DNA of 64,000 bases from CAJCIW01 sp963833965 (GTDB lineage: Bacteria > Chlamydiota > Chlamydiia > Chlamydiales > Rhabdochlamydiaceae). Position numbers and translations under genes: made by a program. The DNA is taken from the NCBI GenBank assembly GCA_963833965.1, contig CAWHZZ010000003.1, positions 558,001 to 622,000 of the forward strand. Reading direction: 5' to 3'. A model generated the notes under the pieces. That model saw only the letters and a program-made list of their open reading frames with translations, searched no databases and was not told the DNA's origin. Positions 1-8,220 of this stretch are shown one piece after another. How positions within the stretch are numbered: the stretch's first letter is position 1; every line of letters begins with the position of its first letter.

Positions 1-3000
1 GGCCTTTCTACAAAAGATGGCAAAGCTAATTCCTGCTTTGGAGAATGTGACGTTGACTCAGCCCGCCCTTGTGCAAGCGACGATCGAACAATTCTCCTGC
101 CCCGTTCCTTCAGCTCTTCACGATTTATTGAAATCGTCATTTCACGCAAGCCTGACGGCGCCGCCACAAATCGCATTGAGAGTCAATGGCAGCCCGGTTT
201 TCTTGGGCAATCTGTCGGCTCGAGCGAGCAGCCCTTCTTTGGAGCAGCAGCTTGTTGCGAGCCTTTCATCGGCATTGACTGTGCAGGAGCGGCAGGGGGC
301 CATTCAAATCGAGAGCGATATCCAACAACCCTTTAATCCTCAGGCGATGCGGGGCACCATCGGTGTGAATGCGAAGGGATTTCCCGTGGGGCTTATGGGG
401 GGTGCCCCGCTCACGGATATTGTTGGGCAGACCGCCGATCTCATCGCAACCACACAACTGCAACCGGGCAGTAATAAAGTGCACTTGAGCTGGCAGTCGG
501 ACTTTTTGAAAATTCCGGCGATCGACCTTTCCATCGATAAGACATTAACTCTAGTCTCCCCCTCGCCATTTGCTTTTGCCTTGAATCCCCGTTGGATCAA
601 TTCTCTGCTTCCTAAAGATCAGCTTCAGCTGAGCAAGGCCGATCCGTTTCAAGGGACGATTCAAAGTCTTACAGTTCCGGTGGATGAATTGAAAAACATG
701 CGCCTAGAGGCGACCCTCAATTCGGGAGTATTGGCGTTTACTGGATGTAACCCTTTCATAATCGCCAAAATGCAAAATCGGCTTTCCATCAACACCTTTG
801 ATCAGATCAGCCTCCAGATGGACGGCGACCCTCTCAAGGGAAGCCTTGCCATCGCTTACAATCCATCGGCGGGCACAGCTACGTTGACAAAGCCATTAGT
901 GCTACAATGGATGCTCGACCCGGCGACTTTGAAAGCGATGGCCCCTCAAGCCCCCACATTAGCAAAGCCGACGCTTGTGCAGTTGTCGTTGGACCCTTTT
1001 GTGATCCCGGTTTCAAATCCCGATGTTTACAAACTCAAATTGAAAGGGCTGATCTTGAATTCTGAAATGATTCTGGGCCAGGCGAACAAACAGGTCGCAT
1101 TACTCAATACGAATATTCCCTTCCAGTGGGACCCGATTGCTAAAACGGCAACGATGCAGCTCTCTTCCCAGTTGAAGAATCCTGAAGGCAATAACGGCAC
1201 CTTGCAGGGGGACTTTTCCCTTTCCAATTTCAGGATCGACAAAGGGTTGGACTTGACCCCAGCAAACCTTCAGGGGGATTTGCAGCTGCAAAATCTCTCC
1301 TCGCTTCTGCTCGATGCGTTTTCTGAGCGCTCTCTGAGCGCGATCGTCGGTCCCCTCTTCACATGCCGGTTAAAACTGCAGAGCTTGAGTCCAGAGAAAC
1401 AAACTCTTGCTCTCAAATGGACAAGCGACAACCTCTCGATCGATACCGGTTTTGCCATGAACAACGGCAGTCTGCAATTGCAAGGATCTAATCAACAAAT
1501 CGGCTGGACCTTGACCCCTGAAAGTTACAAGGTTCTGGATGCCTGGATCGTGAACGCCAATCAGCAACTCATCCCTTTTGAAATCAAAGAGCCCACCGTT
1601 TTCTCCATCACTTTGTCGAAGCTCTCGCTGCCTGTCCTCCCCGGACAAAAACCGCAAGAAACGCCAAAGGATCAGGCTTGCGGCCAGGGTCTTGCTGGAG
1701 GAGAGCTCGCCAACCGTTTCCCGAGTTTTGCTTTTGACCTTTCCAAATTGGAATTGAATGCCTCCGCGCGCAACCCCAAATTGACTTTTTACGACCGAAG
1801 CTCCCATGAAACGATTCAACTTTCCAATCTCGCATTGGGGTTGAACAAACAAAAAGGCACTCCGGTAACCCTCTCGCTAGACAGCAATGTCACCGCCCAA
1901 AGCGCTCAATCTGGCAACACAAAAAATGGGTCGATCTCTCTAAACGGCAACTTAACGCAGACATTGACTCCGCAAGGCGCTTTTGATGTTTCGAAATTGA
2001 CCTGCAGCCTCCACTTTAAAGCCCAACAGCTCCCCTCTAGAGTTCTCGACATCGTGGCTCGGGCCAAAGGAAGGACTGATTTTCCCTTTACGACTGTTTT
2101 TGGGAACGTGATCAACGCGGCAGTCGATATCGATCTCGATCAATTTTCCGGCCCTGTCTCAGTGAACGTCAATACGCCGAGTACGCGGGCCGCTGTGAAT
2201 GGGACGGTAGCAGGAGGGATACTCACATTGAAAGAAGACGCCCACGTCCAAATGAAGGTCACGCCCGAGGCAAGCCGTCTTTTTCTCAAGGAAGTCAATC
2301 CCCTCAACCTCTCTTACTTTTACTCCCAGGCACCCGTCACGTTGGAGGTTCCAGCGCATGGATTTGCCTTTCGGCTCTATCCGTTCGATTATGGCAAAAT
2401 CACAATCCCTAATGCGACGATCGAGCTCGGCAAAATCCTATGCAAAAATGAAGGAAATATCCACGTTGCCCTTGGACTTTTGAAATCAAAACAGTTTGAA
2501 AAATCCAACGAGCTGATGCTCTGGTTTGCCCCCATCGATTTGCATATCGCTCAAGGGATCGTCGACATCGAGCGGACCGAAATCCTGCTTGCCGAGAGCT
2601 ATGATATTTGCGCTTGGGGCAAAGTCGACATCGTCGATCAATACGTCGACATGATCCTCGGGCTGACCGCCCAAACGTTAAAAACAGCCTTTGGCATCAA
2701 GGGCCTCCCGGACAATTATGTGTTGACCCTGCCTATGCGCGGGAAGATGGATAATGTGCAAATCGACACCAAAAAAGCGACGACAAAAATGGGTTTGCTC
2801 CTGGCCTGGCAGCAGGCCGAATCCGCAGGAGGCCTAGGAAAAGGGCCCGCAGGCGCGATCATTGGGGGGCTGGTCAACAAGATGGCCACATTGCCAGATT
2901 CGAATGCAAAAGTCCCACCAGCCAAACGCCCATTCCCGTGGGAGACCGGAAAAGGGAAAACATCGCAGGAGGAATCTCACGTGAAGAAAAAGCAATTCAA

Positions 3001-3046
3001 AGTGGGCGACAAGCCCCTCAAACAAATCTTAAAGTTGATAAAATAA
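1..3046 (+). CDS. Large AsmA/TamB-like envelope protein (5' end missing)
   Basis: At least 1009 residues. The first in-frame Met codon is at 17, but it has no ribosome binding site and the frame stays open to the window edge, so the true start is probably upstream. The chain is long, beta-rich and nearly free of Cys, with no visible membrane segment in this part. The last quarter (around residues 800-930, with the stretch LPMRGKMDNVQID) resembles the C-terminal region of AsmA/TamB-type proteins, which are anchored in the inner membrane, span the periplasm and help lipid or outer-membrane homeostasis. It ends in a basic Lys/Pro-rich tail. The family call is inference from overall pattern; a chlamydia-specific protein of unknown function is the alternative. 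Confidence 0.6.
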   Translation, partial: AFLQKMAKLIPALENVTLTQPALVQATIEQFSCPVPSALHDLLKSSFHASLTAPPQIALRVNGSPVFLGNLSARASSPSLEQQLVASLSSALTVQERQGAIQIESDIQQPFNPQAMRGTIGVNAKGFPVGLMGGAPLTDIVGQTADLIATTQLQPGSNKVHLSWQSDFLKIPAIDLSIDKTLTLVSPSPFAFALNPRWINSLLPKDQLQLSKADPFQGTIQSLTVPVDELKNMRLEATLNSGVLAFTGCNPFIIAKMQNRLSINTFDQISLQMDGDPLKGSLAIAYNPSAGTATLTKPLVLQWMLDPATLKAMAPQAPTLAKPTLVQLSLDPFVIPVSNPDVYKLKLKGLILNSEMILGQANKQVALLNTNIPFQWDPIAKTATMQLSSQLKNPEGNNGTLQGDFSLSNFRIDKGLDLTPANLQGDLQLQNLSSLLLDAFSERSLSAIVGPLFTCRLKLQSLSPEKQTLALKWTSDNLSIDTGFAMNNGSLQLQGSNQQIGWTLTPESYKVLDAWIVNANQQLIPFEIKEPTVFSITLSKLSLPVLPGQKPQETPKDQACGQGLAGGELANRFPSFAFDLSKLELNASARNPKLTFYDRSSHETIQLSNLALGLNKQKGTPVTLSLDSNVTAQSAQSGNTKNGSISLNGNLTQTLTPQGAFDVSKLTCSLHFKAQQLPSRVLDIVARAKGRTDFPFTTVFGNVINAAVDIDLDQFSGPVSVNVNTPSTRAAVNGTVAGGILTLKEDAHVQMKVTPEASRLFLKEVNPLNLSYFYSQAPVTLEVPAHGFAFRLYPFDYGKITIPNATIELGKILCKNEGNIHVALGLLKSKQFEKSNELMLWFAPIDLHIAQGIVDIERTEILLAESYDICAWGKVDIVDQYVDMILGLTAQTLKTAFGIKGLPDNYVLTLPMRGKMDNVQIDTKKATTKMGLLLAWQQAESAGGLGKGPAGAIIGGLVNKMATLPDSNAKVPPAKRPFPWETGKGKTSQEESHVKKKQFKVGDKPLKQILKLIK

Positions 3047-3070
3047 GAGCCTTAGGGGTCTTTTAGGAAT

Positions 3071-3144
3071 TTTACCACAAAGATGGAAAACCACAGAGAG
3101 AAAATGGAAAATTCCCCTCTGTGGTTTCCCATCTTTGTGGTAAA
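3071..3144. repeat. 28-bp inverted repeat (hairpin) between convergent genes
   Basis: Arms at 3071-3098 and 3117-3144 are complementary at 27 of 28 positions, with an 18-nt loop. It lies between two convergent genes and could stop transcription from both sides, although there is no clean T-tract. The arm motif ACCACAAAGATGG...CCACAGAGAG recalls the other AAAG/CAGAG palindromes of this window (6949, 42946, 52361). Confidence 0.8.
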
Positions 3145-3161
3145 TTATCAACATCACCTTC

Positions 3162-3479
3162 TTAGGCGGCTTTTTTGCCCCTTTCGGCAAAGGTCGATTT
3201 GAGAACGAAAAATTCCCGCTTAGGCTCCCCTTCGCAGAATTTCATCATCTCTTTTTCCTTTTGCTCCCATTTGCCCTGAAACCGGCGCGCATCTTCCAGG
3301 TTGTTCCAAGTCGCGACCCCGACGACGATGGTCGGATGCTTTTCATTGTGCCAGAGTTCAACAAAATGGCAGCCGTAATCTTGCGCTTTTTTGATGAGCT
3401 CGTTCTCTAGAAACTTAAGTCCTTGAGCTTCCATTCCTTCTTTAAATGTGTAATGAACTAAAGCACGATAATTTCCCAT
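3162..3479 (-). CDS. Antibiotic biosynthesis monooxygenase (ABM) domain protein
   Basis: 105 residues, the size of a single ABM-type dimeric alpha-beta barrel. Members are small monooxygenases, heme-degrading enzymes or stress proteins; the substrate cannot be read here. The conserved pattern is visible as two strand-helix repeats: YRALVHYTFKEG at the N-terminus, then HFVELWHNEKHPTIVVGVATW and REFFVLKSTF. A strong ribosome binding site (AAAGGGGG) sits 5 nt before the ATG. It is the last gene of a leftward run (GNAT, MFS porter, aldolase, this gene), 51 nt after the aldolase. Confidence 0.65.
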   Translation of the reverse strand: MGNYRALVHYTFKEGMEAQGLKFLENELIKKAQDYGCHFVELWHNEKHPTIVVGVATWNNLEDARRFQGKWEQKEKEMMKFCEGEPKREFFVLKSTFAERGKKAA

Positions 3480-3530
3480 GTCGCCCCCTTTATTTTCTTA
3501 ATTATATTTTTATCATTTAAAATAATTAAG

Positions 3531-4586
3531 TCAAGACAGAGTCACTTCTTTGCAGAGATATACGTCTTGGATAGCATTCAAAAGGGAGATTCCGTCCTTC
3601 ATCGGCTTTTGGAACGCTTTGCGCCCTGAGATGAGGCCCATTCCCCCCGCGCGTTTATTGATGACGGCCGTCATGACCGCTTGCTCGAGGTCGTTTTCTC
3701 CTGAAGGGCCGCCCGAATTGATCAGTCCAACCCTGCCCAAATAACCATTGACGACCTGATATCGACAAAGATCGATGGGATGATCGCTGGACAATTGGGT
3801 GTACATTTTTTCCGTTTGTTTGCCAAAATTGAGCGCTTTGAATCCGCCGTTGTTTTCGGGAAGCTTCTGTTTGACAATGTCGGCGCCGATCGTTGCGCCC
3901 AGGTGGTTAGCTTGCCCTGTCAAATCCGCCGCCTCGTGGTAATCGGCGGCCGATGTTTTGAAAGCCGAATTGCGCAAATAACACCACAGGACAGTGGCCA
4001 TGCCGAGCTCATGGGCATGGGCAAACGCATGGCTGATCTCAGTGATCTGCCGTCGGCTCTCCGGCGAACCGAAATAAATGGTCGCGCCAACAGCGACGCA
4101 TCCCATATCGTACGCCTGCCGAGTGAGAGCAAAAATGGTCTGATCATACTTGTTCGGATACGAGAGGAGCTCATTGTGATTGATTTTGAGGAGAAAAGGA
4201 ATTTTGTGAGCGTATTTGCGCGCAACAATCCCGAGGACTCCTAAAGTGGATGCCACCGCATTACATCCCCCTTCGATGGCCAACTTGACGATGTTTTCCG
4301 GATCGAAATAATCGGGGTTGGCCGCAAAAGATGCTCCGGCGCTATGCTCAACGCCTTGATCGACCGGCAAAATGGAAAGATAGCCTGTCCCAGAAAGCCT
4401 TCCATGATTGATCATCGCAGCTAAGCTGCGCAAAACGCGGGGGGTTCGGTCGGACGGTCCAAAAATGCGATCAACCCAGTCTGATCCTGGAATGTGCAGT
4501 TTTTCCTTAGGGACTGTTTTGCAGACGTGCGTGAGCAGATCTTTCGCTTTTGCGCCAAGCTGTTTCTCGATATTGGAATAAGACAT
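3531..4586 (-). CDS. fbaB: Fructose-bisphosphate aldolase, class I (DhnA/FbaB type)
   Basis: Cleaves fructose-1,6-bisphosphate to dihydroxyacetone phosphate and glyceraldehyde-3-phosphate in the cytoplasm, through a Lys Schiff base. 351 residues, matching the archaeal-type DhnA family that chlamydiae use as their aldolase. Visible signatures are LSILPVDQGVEHSAG near the N-terminus, KINHNELLSYPNKYDQT, the segment GADIVKQKLP carrying the likely Schiff-base Lys, and the phosphate-binding NSGGPSG near residue 290. A GGAGGT ribosome binding site lies 7 nt before the ATG. It follows a sugar porter by 43 nt, so sugar import and glycolysis are probably co-transcribed. Confidence 0.93.
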   Translation of the reverse strand: MSYSNIEKQLGAKAKDLLTHVCKTVPKEKLHIPGSDWVDRIFGPSDRTPRVLRSLAAMINHGRLSGTGYLSILPVDQGVEHSAGASFAANPDYFDPENIVKLAIEGGCNAVASTLGVLGIVARKYAHKIPFLLKINHNELLSYPNKYDQTIFALTRQAYDMGCVAVGATIYFGSPESRRQITEISHAFAHAHELGMATVLWCYLRNSAFKTSAADYHEAADLTGQANHLGATIGADIVKQKLPENNGGFKALNFGKQTEKMYTQLSSDHPIDLCRYQVVNGYLGRVGLINSGGPSGENDLEQAVMTAVINKRAGGMGLISGRKAFQKPMKDGISLLNAIQDVYLCKEVTLS

Positions 4587-4629
4587 TAGGACTACCTCCG
4601 CAGGAAACTGACATTTTATTCGACTTTTC

Positions 4630-5964
4630 TCAACGAATCAACTGTTTTTCGATCTCTTCTAAGCTTTTCCCCTTTGTCTCAGGAATAAATCGATAAACAA
4701 ACCACACGGCGGCTGCGCTGATCAGCGCGTACAATAAGAAAGTCCCTTGAGGGCCGAATTTTCCGATCAGGTCGAGAAACGTCAGCGAGACGAAGTAATT
4801 GAAAAGCCAGTTCCCAAAAGCGGCGAGCGTCATCGCCTTGCCTCTCACTTTGAGAGGATAAATCTCTGATAGAACGACCCATGTCACAGGCCCGAGGCCA
4901 ATCGCGAAAAAAGCGACATAGCTGACGAGGCTGAAGAACGCAATGCCCGAGATCCATCCTGAGTGCATATAATAGGCGATCGAGAGAGTCGCCAAACTCA
5001 CCGCCATGCCCCCGATGCCAATGAACAGCAGAATCCTTCGGCCTGCCTTGTCGAGAATCCATGTCGATAACAGTGTTACGAGAACGTTGATGATGCCGAT
5101 GCCGAGGGTGGCGAGAATGGCGCCCGTCGCGGAACTGATTCCGGCGGTTTCAAAAATTTTGGGAGCATAATAGATCACCGTGTTGATCCCAGTGATCTGC
5201 TGCAGAACGCTCAAAACAAAACCGATGATCAGGACATAGCGCACGCTCGGCGAAAACAGAGCCTTCCAATTTCCCTGTTTATGATGGCTCGCAGCGGTTT
5301 TCATCGCCTCGATCTGATTCATCCATTGCTTGTCTTTACGCAAGCGCTGCAGAGCTTTGATGCCATGTTTCTCAAGGCCTTTTTGAAAAAGCCAGGCAGG
5401 GGTTTCCGGCAAAAAGAACAATGCAAAAATCTGCAACAAAGCGGGAAACATGCCGAACGCGAACATCCAACGCCAATCTCCAGCGCTCGCAAAGAAGTAA
5501 TTGACGACAAAGCTCGTCAAGATGCCAAGCGCAATGGCCAATTGAAAACAGGCAACAAAAGCTCCGCGGTAATGGGGCGGTGAGACCTCCGCCAAATAGA
5601 CAGGCCCTGCGACAGAAATAATACCGACGCCAAGCCCGCTGACAAATCTTCCTGCAAGGACCATCACATAAGAGTCGCTAAAAGCGATGATCGCGGCGCC
5701 AAGGATAAAAAAAATACAGGTCAGTGCGATGGCACGCTTGCGGCCAAACCGGTCGGCCAAGCTCCCCGCGACCATAGCGCCGACTAGCGCGCCGATTAGA
5801 AGGATGCTCACGACAACCCCTTGGTCAGCGATCGATAATTGAAAGTGGGAGGCTAAAAACCCCAAGGCCCCTGAAATCACGCCCGTGTGGTACCCATAGA
5901 GAAAACCTCCGAAAGCCGCTGCAGCGATGACAAAGAAAAGAAAAGCGGTGCAACGTTCTTTCAT
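4630..5964 (-). CDS. MFS sugar porter (XylE/GalP-like)
   Basis: 444 residues with about 12 hydrophobic segments; an inner-membrane secondary transporter. Sugar-porter signatures are clear: DRFGRKRAI in the loop between helices 2 and 3, QQITGINTVIYYAPKIF in helix 7, PETPAWLF in the middle and PETKGKSLEEIE at the C-terminus. Members are mostly proton symporters for hexoses or pentoses; the exact sugar is unknown. Its ATG overlaps the stop of the upstream GNAT gene by 4 nt, which suggests translational coupling, and the aldolase gene follows, supporting a role in feeding glycolysis. Confidence 0.9.
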   Translation of the reverse strand: MKERCTAFLFFVIAAAAFGGFLYGYHTGVISGALGFLASHFQLSIADQGVVVSILLIGALVGAMVAGSLADRFGRKRAIALTCIFFILGAAIIAFSDSYVMVLAGRFVSGLGVGIISVAGPVYLAEVSPPHYRGAFVACFQLAIALGILTSFVVNYFFASAGDWRWMFAFGMFPALLQIFALFFLPETPAWLFQKGLEKHGIKALQRLRKDKQWMNQIEAMKTAASHHKQGNWKALFSPSVRYVLIIGFVLSVLQQITGINTVIYYAPKIFETAGISSATGAILATLGIGIINVLVTLLSTWILDKAGRRILLFIGIGGMAVSLATLSIAYYMHSGWISGIAFFSLVSYVAFFAIGLGPVTWVVLSEIYPLKVRGKAMTLAAFGNWLFNYFVSLTFLDLIGKFGPQGTFLLYALISAAAVWFVYRFIPETKGKSLEEIEKQLIR

Positions 5965-6401
5965 ATTTCAAGAGGCAAGTTTTTTTTCATTAGTCTTTGT
6001 TTTAGTCCCATATTGACAACGAGGTCCCCTTCCGGCTGATACCCCATCAACGCATAAAATTCTTCTGTCTCTGGCCTCGTGTAGAGATAAACATTGTGAA
6101 TCCCTTTTTGGACGAGCATCCGCTCCATCGTATGCAAAAGCTGTCGCCCAAATCCTTTGCCTTGATATTCCTCGCTCACCGCCATTTCAAAAATACGTCC
6201 ATTGGCGTCGCCTTCGGGATGAAAGCAGACGCAACCGACAAGCCGTTTTCCATCGAGTGCGATGAGGTGCATGCTCTGCATTTCTTCTGGAATGACCTCT
6301 GAGCCTGGCGGCATGCCAAGCGGCTTGGAAAGCACTTCCCATCGCAGCATCCGTTCCGCTTCATATTCCGGGGCCTCTGGAGTGATGAATTTGAATTTCA
6401 T
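5961..6401 (-). CDS. GNAT family N-acetyltransferase
   Basis: 146 residues, a single GNAT fold that transfers acetyl from acetyl-CoA to an amine. The acetyl-CoA binding motif is read as VSEEYQGKGFGRQLLHTME (Q/RxxGxG/A), followed by the usual IHNVYLYTRPETEEFYALMGYQPEG segment with the conserved FY.xxGF/Y pattern. The substrate is not predictable. It heads the leftward operon with the sugar porter (4-nt overlap) and is divergent from the DUF1398 gene, so the 6402-6526 gap holds both promoters. Confidence 0.85.
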   Translation of the reverse strand: MKFKFITPEAPEYEAERMLRWEVLSKPLGMPPGSEVIPEEMQSMHLIALDGKRLVGCVCFHPEGDANGRIFEMAVSEEYQGKGFGRQLLHTMERMLVQKGIHNVYLYTRPETEEFYALMGYQPEGDLVVNMGLKQRLMKKNLPLEI

Positions 6402-6458
6402 GGCGGGCTTCCCTTGTTTTGGTCGAAATCTCTTTATACAGAGCCAATTAATTTATCG

Positions 6459-6486
6459 TTGTGAAAAAAATGCCAGCTATTATAAT
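6459..6486 (+). promoter_or_regulatory. Sigma-70-like promoter of the DUF1398 gene
   Basis: TTGTGA at 6459-6464 and TATAAT at 6481-6486, 16 nt apart, on the + strand and 41 nt before the start codon. Confidence 0.6.
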
Positions 6487-6499
6487 GAGTTATAACTCA
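6486..6499. promoter_or_regulatory. Perfect 14-bp palindrome at the transcription start (possible operator)
   Basis: TGAGTTATAACTCA reads the same on both strands and overlaps the last base of the -10 box and the expected start point. A dimeric repressor site is a plausible reading; the regulator is unknown. Confidence 0.45.
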
Positions 6500-6526
6500 A
6501 TGAGCGAACGCGTTAAAGGAGCGCTT

Positions 6527-6925
6527 ATGTTTAACTCTCAAAAAATCGTAGAAATTTCCAAAGTGTCCAAAGCGGAAAAGTGGCCGTTTCCGAAAACATT
6601 CAATGCCTTGGCTGAAGCAGGCGTCGAATTTTACGACGTCGATCTGCGGAAAGGCTCGATTACATATCATGGGAATGGCTTTCAAATGACCGAAAATGAT
6701 GTCCCCGACCTAAAAAATCCCCCACCCTGCGGCGAATATAATTTGGAGGGTTTAAAAGAGGCGATCCACATCCATCAAGTCAAACGTACTCCTTACTCGG
6801 AAGTCATGAAAGAGGTCGTCAAGGCGGGGATTTCGCATTACCGCGTGGACATCCTTGCGCGCACGTGCACTTACTTTGGAAAGAACTCTGGAGAAACATA
6901 TGCTGAAAATATCCCTGCCTGGTAA
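6527..6925 (+). CDS. DUF1398 (YbcV-like) family protein
   Basis: The start at 6527 is chosen because AAAGGAG lies just before it; the longer open frame from 6461 has no binding site and runs through the -10 box. 132 residues. The pattern of two similar halves (TFNALAEAGVEFYDVDL and VMKEVVKAGISHYRVDI, each followed by a Tyr-rich strand with YHGNG or YFGKN) matches the DUF1398 family, represented by E. coli YbcV. No function is established for that family. Single-gene unit with its own promoter and a palindromic site at the start point. Confidence 0.75.
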   Translation: MFNSQKIVEISKVSKAEKWPFPKTFNALAEAGVEFYDVDLRKGSITYHGNGFQMTENDVPDLKNPPPCGEYNLEGLKEAIHIHQVKRTPYSEVMKEVVKAGISHYRVDILARTCTYFGKNSGETYAENIPAW

Positions 6926-6948
6926 GATGGCATTGCGTAATGTGACGG

Positions 6949-7035
6949 TTTCGACGCAAAGGCGAAGAGCCGCAGAGAAAATTGAAAATGCAATGAAATC
7001 TTTGCGTCTTCGTGCCTTTTGCGCCTTTGCTTTAA
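6949..7035. repeat. Dispersed hairpin repeat, GCAAAGRCGC family, copy 1
   Basis: Left arm with GACGCAAAGGCGAAGAG and right arm with TCTTTGCGTCTTCG and GCGCCTTTGC form an imperfect hairpin. The same arm words recur at 42946-43034 and 52361-52446. It sits between the DUF1398 gene and the end of rlmI, so it may also act as a transcription barrier. Confidence 0.7.
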
Positions 7036-7053
7036 TTCATCGTAACAGGAATC

Positions 7054-8220
7054 CTAACAAATATGAAGCAGGAGTCCCTTAAGGTACTCCCCTTCAGGGT
7101 GGAAAAGGGAGACGGGGTGGTCAGCGGCTTGAATATGTCGAGAGCAAATCACGGCCTCTCGCTTGGCTTCGATGGCGGCCTGGAAGATGAGCTGCTGAAA
7201 GAGGTTTTCATCGATGTAATGGGAGCAAGAGCAGGTCAAGAGATACGAAGAAGGTGGCATCCTCTCTAACACGCGACGGTTGATTTCTTTGTAGCCGCGG
7301 CAGGCGTCGTTGATGTCGTGCCGCTTTTTCGCAAAGGCCGGCGGGTCGAGTATTACAAGGTCAAAAGGCTGTTTGGGATTTTGTAGATATTCGAAAACGT
7401 CGGCTTGGACCACTTCATGCCGGTCCAAAGGGATATGGTTGAGCAATGTGTTTTCCTTGGCGTAACGGCATGCTCCTTCGCTGCTGTCGATGCTGGCGAC
7501 AAACTGCGCCCCGCCTTTCAAGGCGAAAAGAGAAAATCCCCCCGTATACGAAAAGCAGTTGAGGACGCGTTTATTTTGGCTTAAACGGCAGATGAGCTGG
7601 CGCATCTCGCGCTGATCGAGAAAAAATCCCGTCTTTTGGCCTTGCTCAATGCCGACTAAAAATAAAATGCCGTTTTCTTTGACGAGCATTTCTTTTGGGC
7701 ATTCACCATAGAGGACTCCTAGGGAATCCGGAAGGCCTTCGTGGCGGCGGGCTGAGGAATGGGATTTTTCATAAATGCCGCGCAGTTTCAACTTGGTTCT
7801 TAACTTTTCGGAAACTAAAGGTTTAAGTCGCTCCATCCCATGCGTATTGATCTGAATAACCGCAAGGTCGTCGTAGATATCGACGATGAGTCCCGGCAGG
7901 CCATCCCCTTCGGCATTGATCAAGCGAAAGCAGTTCGTCACTTCGCGGTCGAACATCTTCTCGCGTAGGGCAATCGCTTCTGACATTCGCTTTTCGATCG
8001 CGGTTTCGATCGGTTCATCGACGAAAGTGAGAACGCGGCCGCAAAGGGAATTTTCCGTATGGAAGTAGGCTTTAGCGAGAAACTCGCCATGAGAACTGTA
8101 AACCGGCAGCACCTCGCCGTTTTCAAAGGGCGGGGCCGAATCGATGGCGCCTGAGAAAATCCAGGGGTGGCGATTGCGCAGTGCCTTTTCCCGGCCTGGT
8201 TTTAATACGATTTTATTCAT
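7054..8220 (-). CDS. rlmI: 23S rRNA (cytosine) methyltransferase, RlmI-like
   Basis: 388 residues, the normal length for the RlmI/YccW family, which methylates C1962 of 23S rRNA using S-adenosylmethionine. An N-terminal PUA-type RNA-binding domain (about 1-75; RHPWIFSGAI) is followed by a linker domain (GLPGLIVDIYDD) and a Rossmann methyltransferase domain with VLNCFSYTGGFSL as the SAM-binding loop and LDPPAFAK as the catalytic motif IV; TCSCSH near the C-terminus is also typical. Its ATG overlaps the rimO stop by 4 nt, so two ribosome-modifying enzymes share one transcript. Confidence 0.88.
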   Translation of the reverse strand: MNKIVLKPGREKALRNRHPWIFSGAIDSAPPFENGEVLPVYSSHGEFLAKAYFHTENSLCGRVLTFVDEPIETAIEKRMSEAIALREKMFDREVTNCFRLINAEGDGLPGLIVDIYDDLAVIQINTHGMERLKPLVSEKLRTKLKLRGIYEKSHSSARRHEGLPDSLGVLYGECPKEMLVKENGILFLVGIEQGQKTGFFLDQREMRQLICRLSQNKRVLNCFSYTGGFSLFALKGGAQFVASIDSSEGACRYAKENTLLNHIPLDRHEVVQADVFEYLQNPKQPFDLVILDPPAFAKKRHDINDACRGYKEINRRVLERMPPSSYLLTCSCSHYIDENLFQQLIFQAAIEAKREAVICSRHIQAADHPVSLFHPEGEYLKGLLLHIC

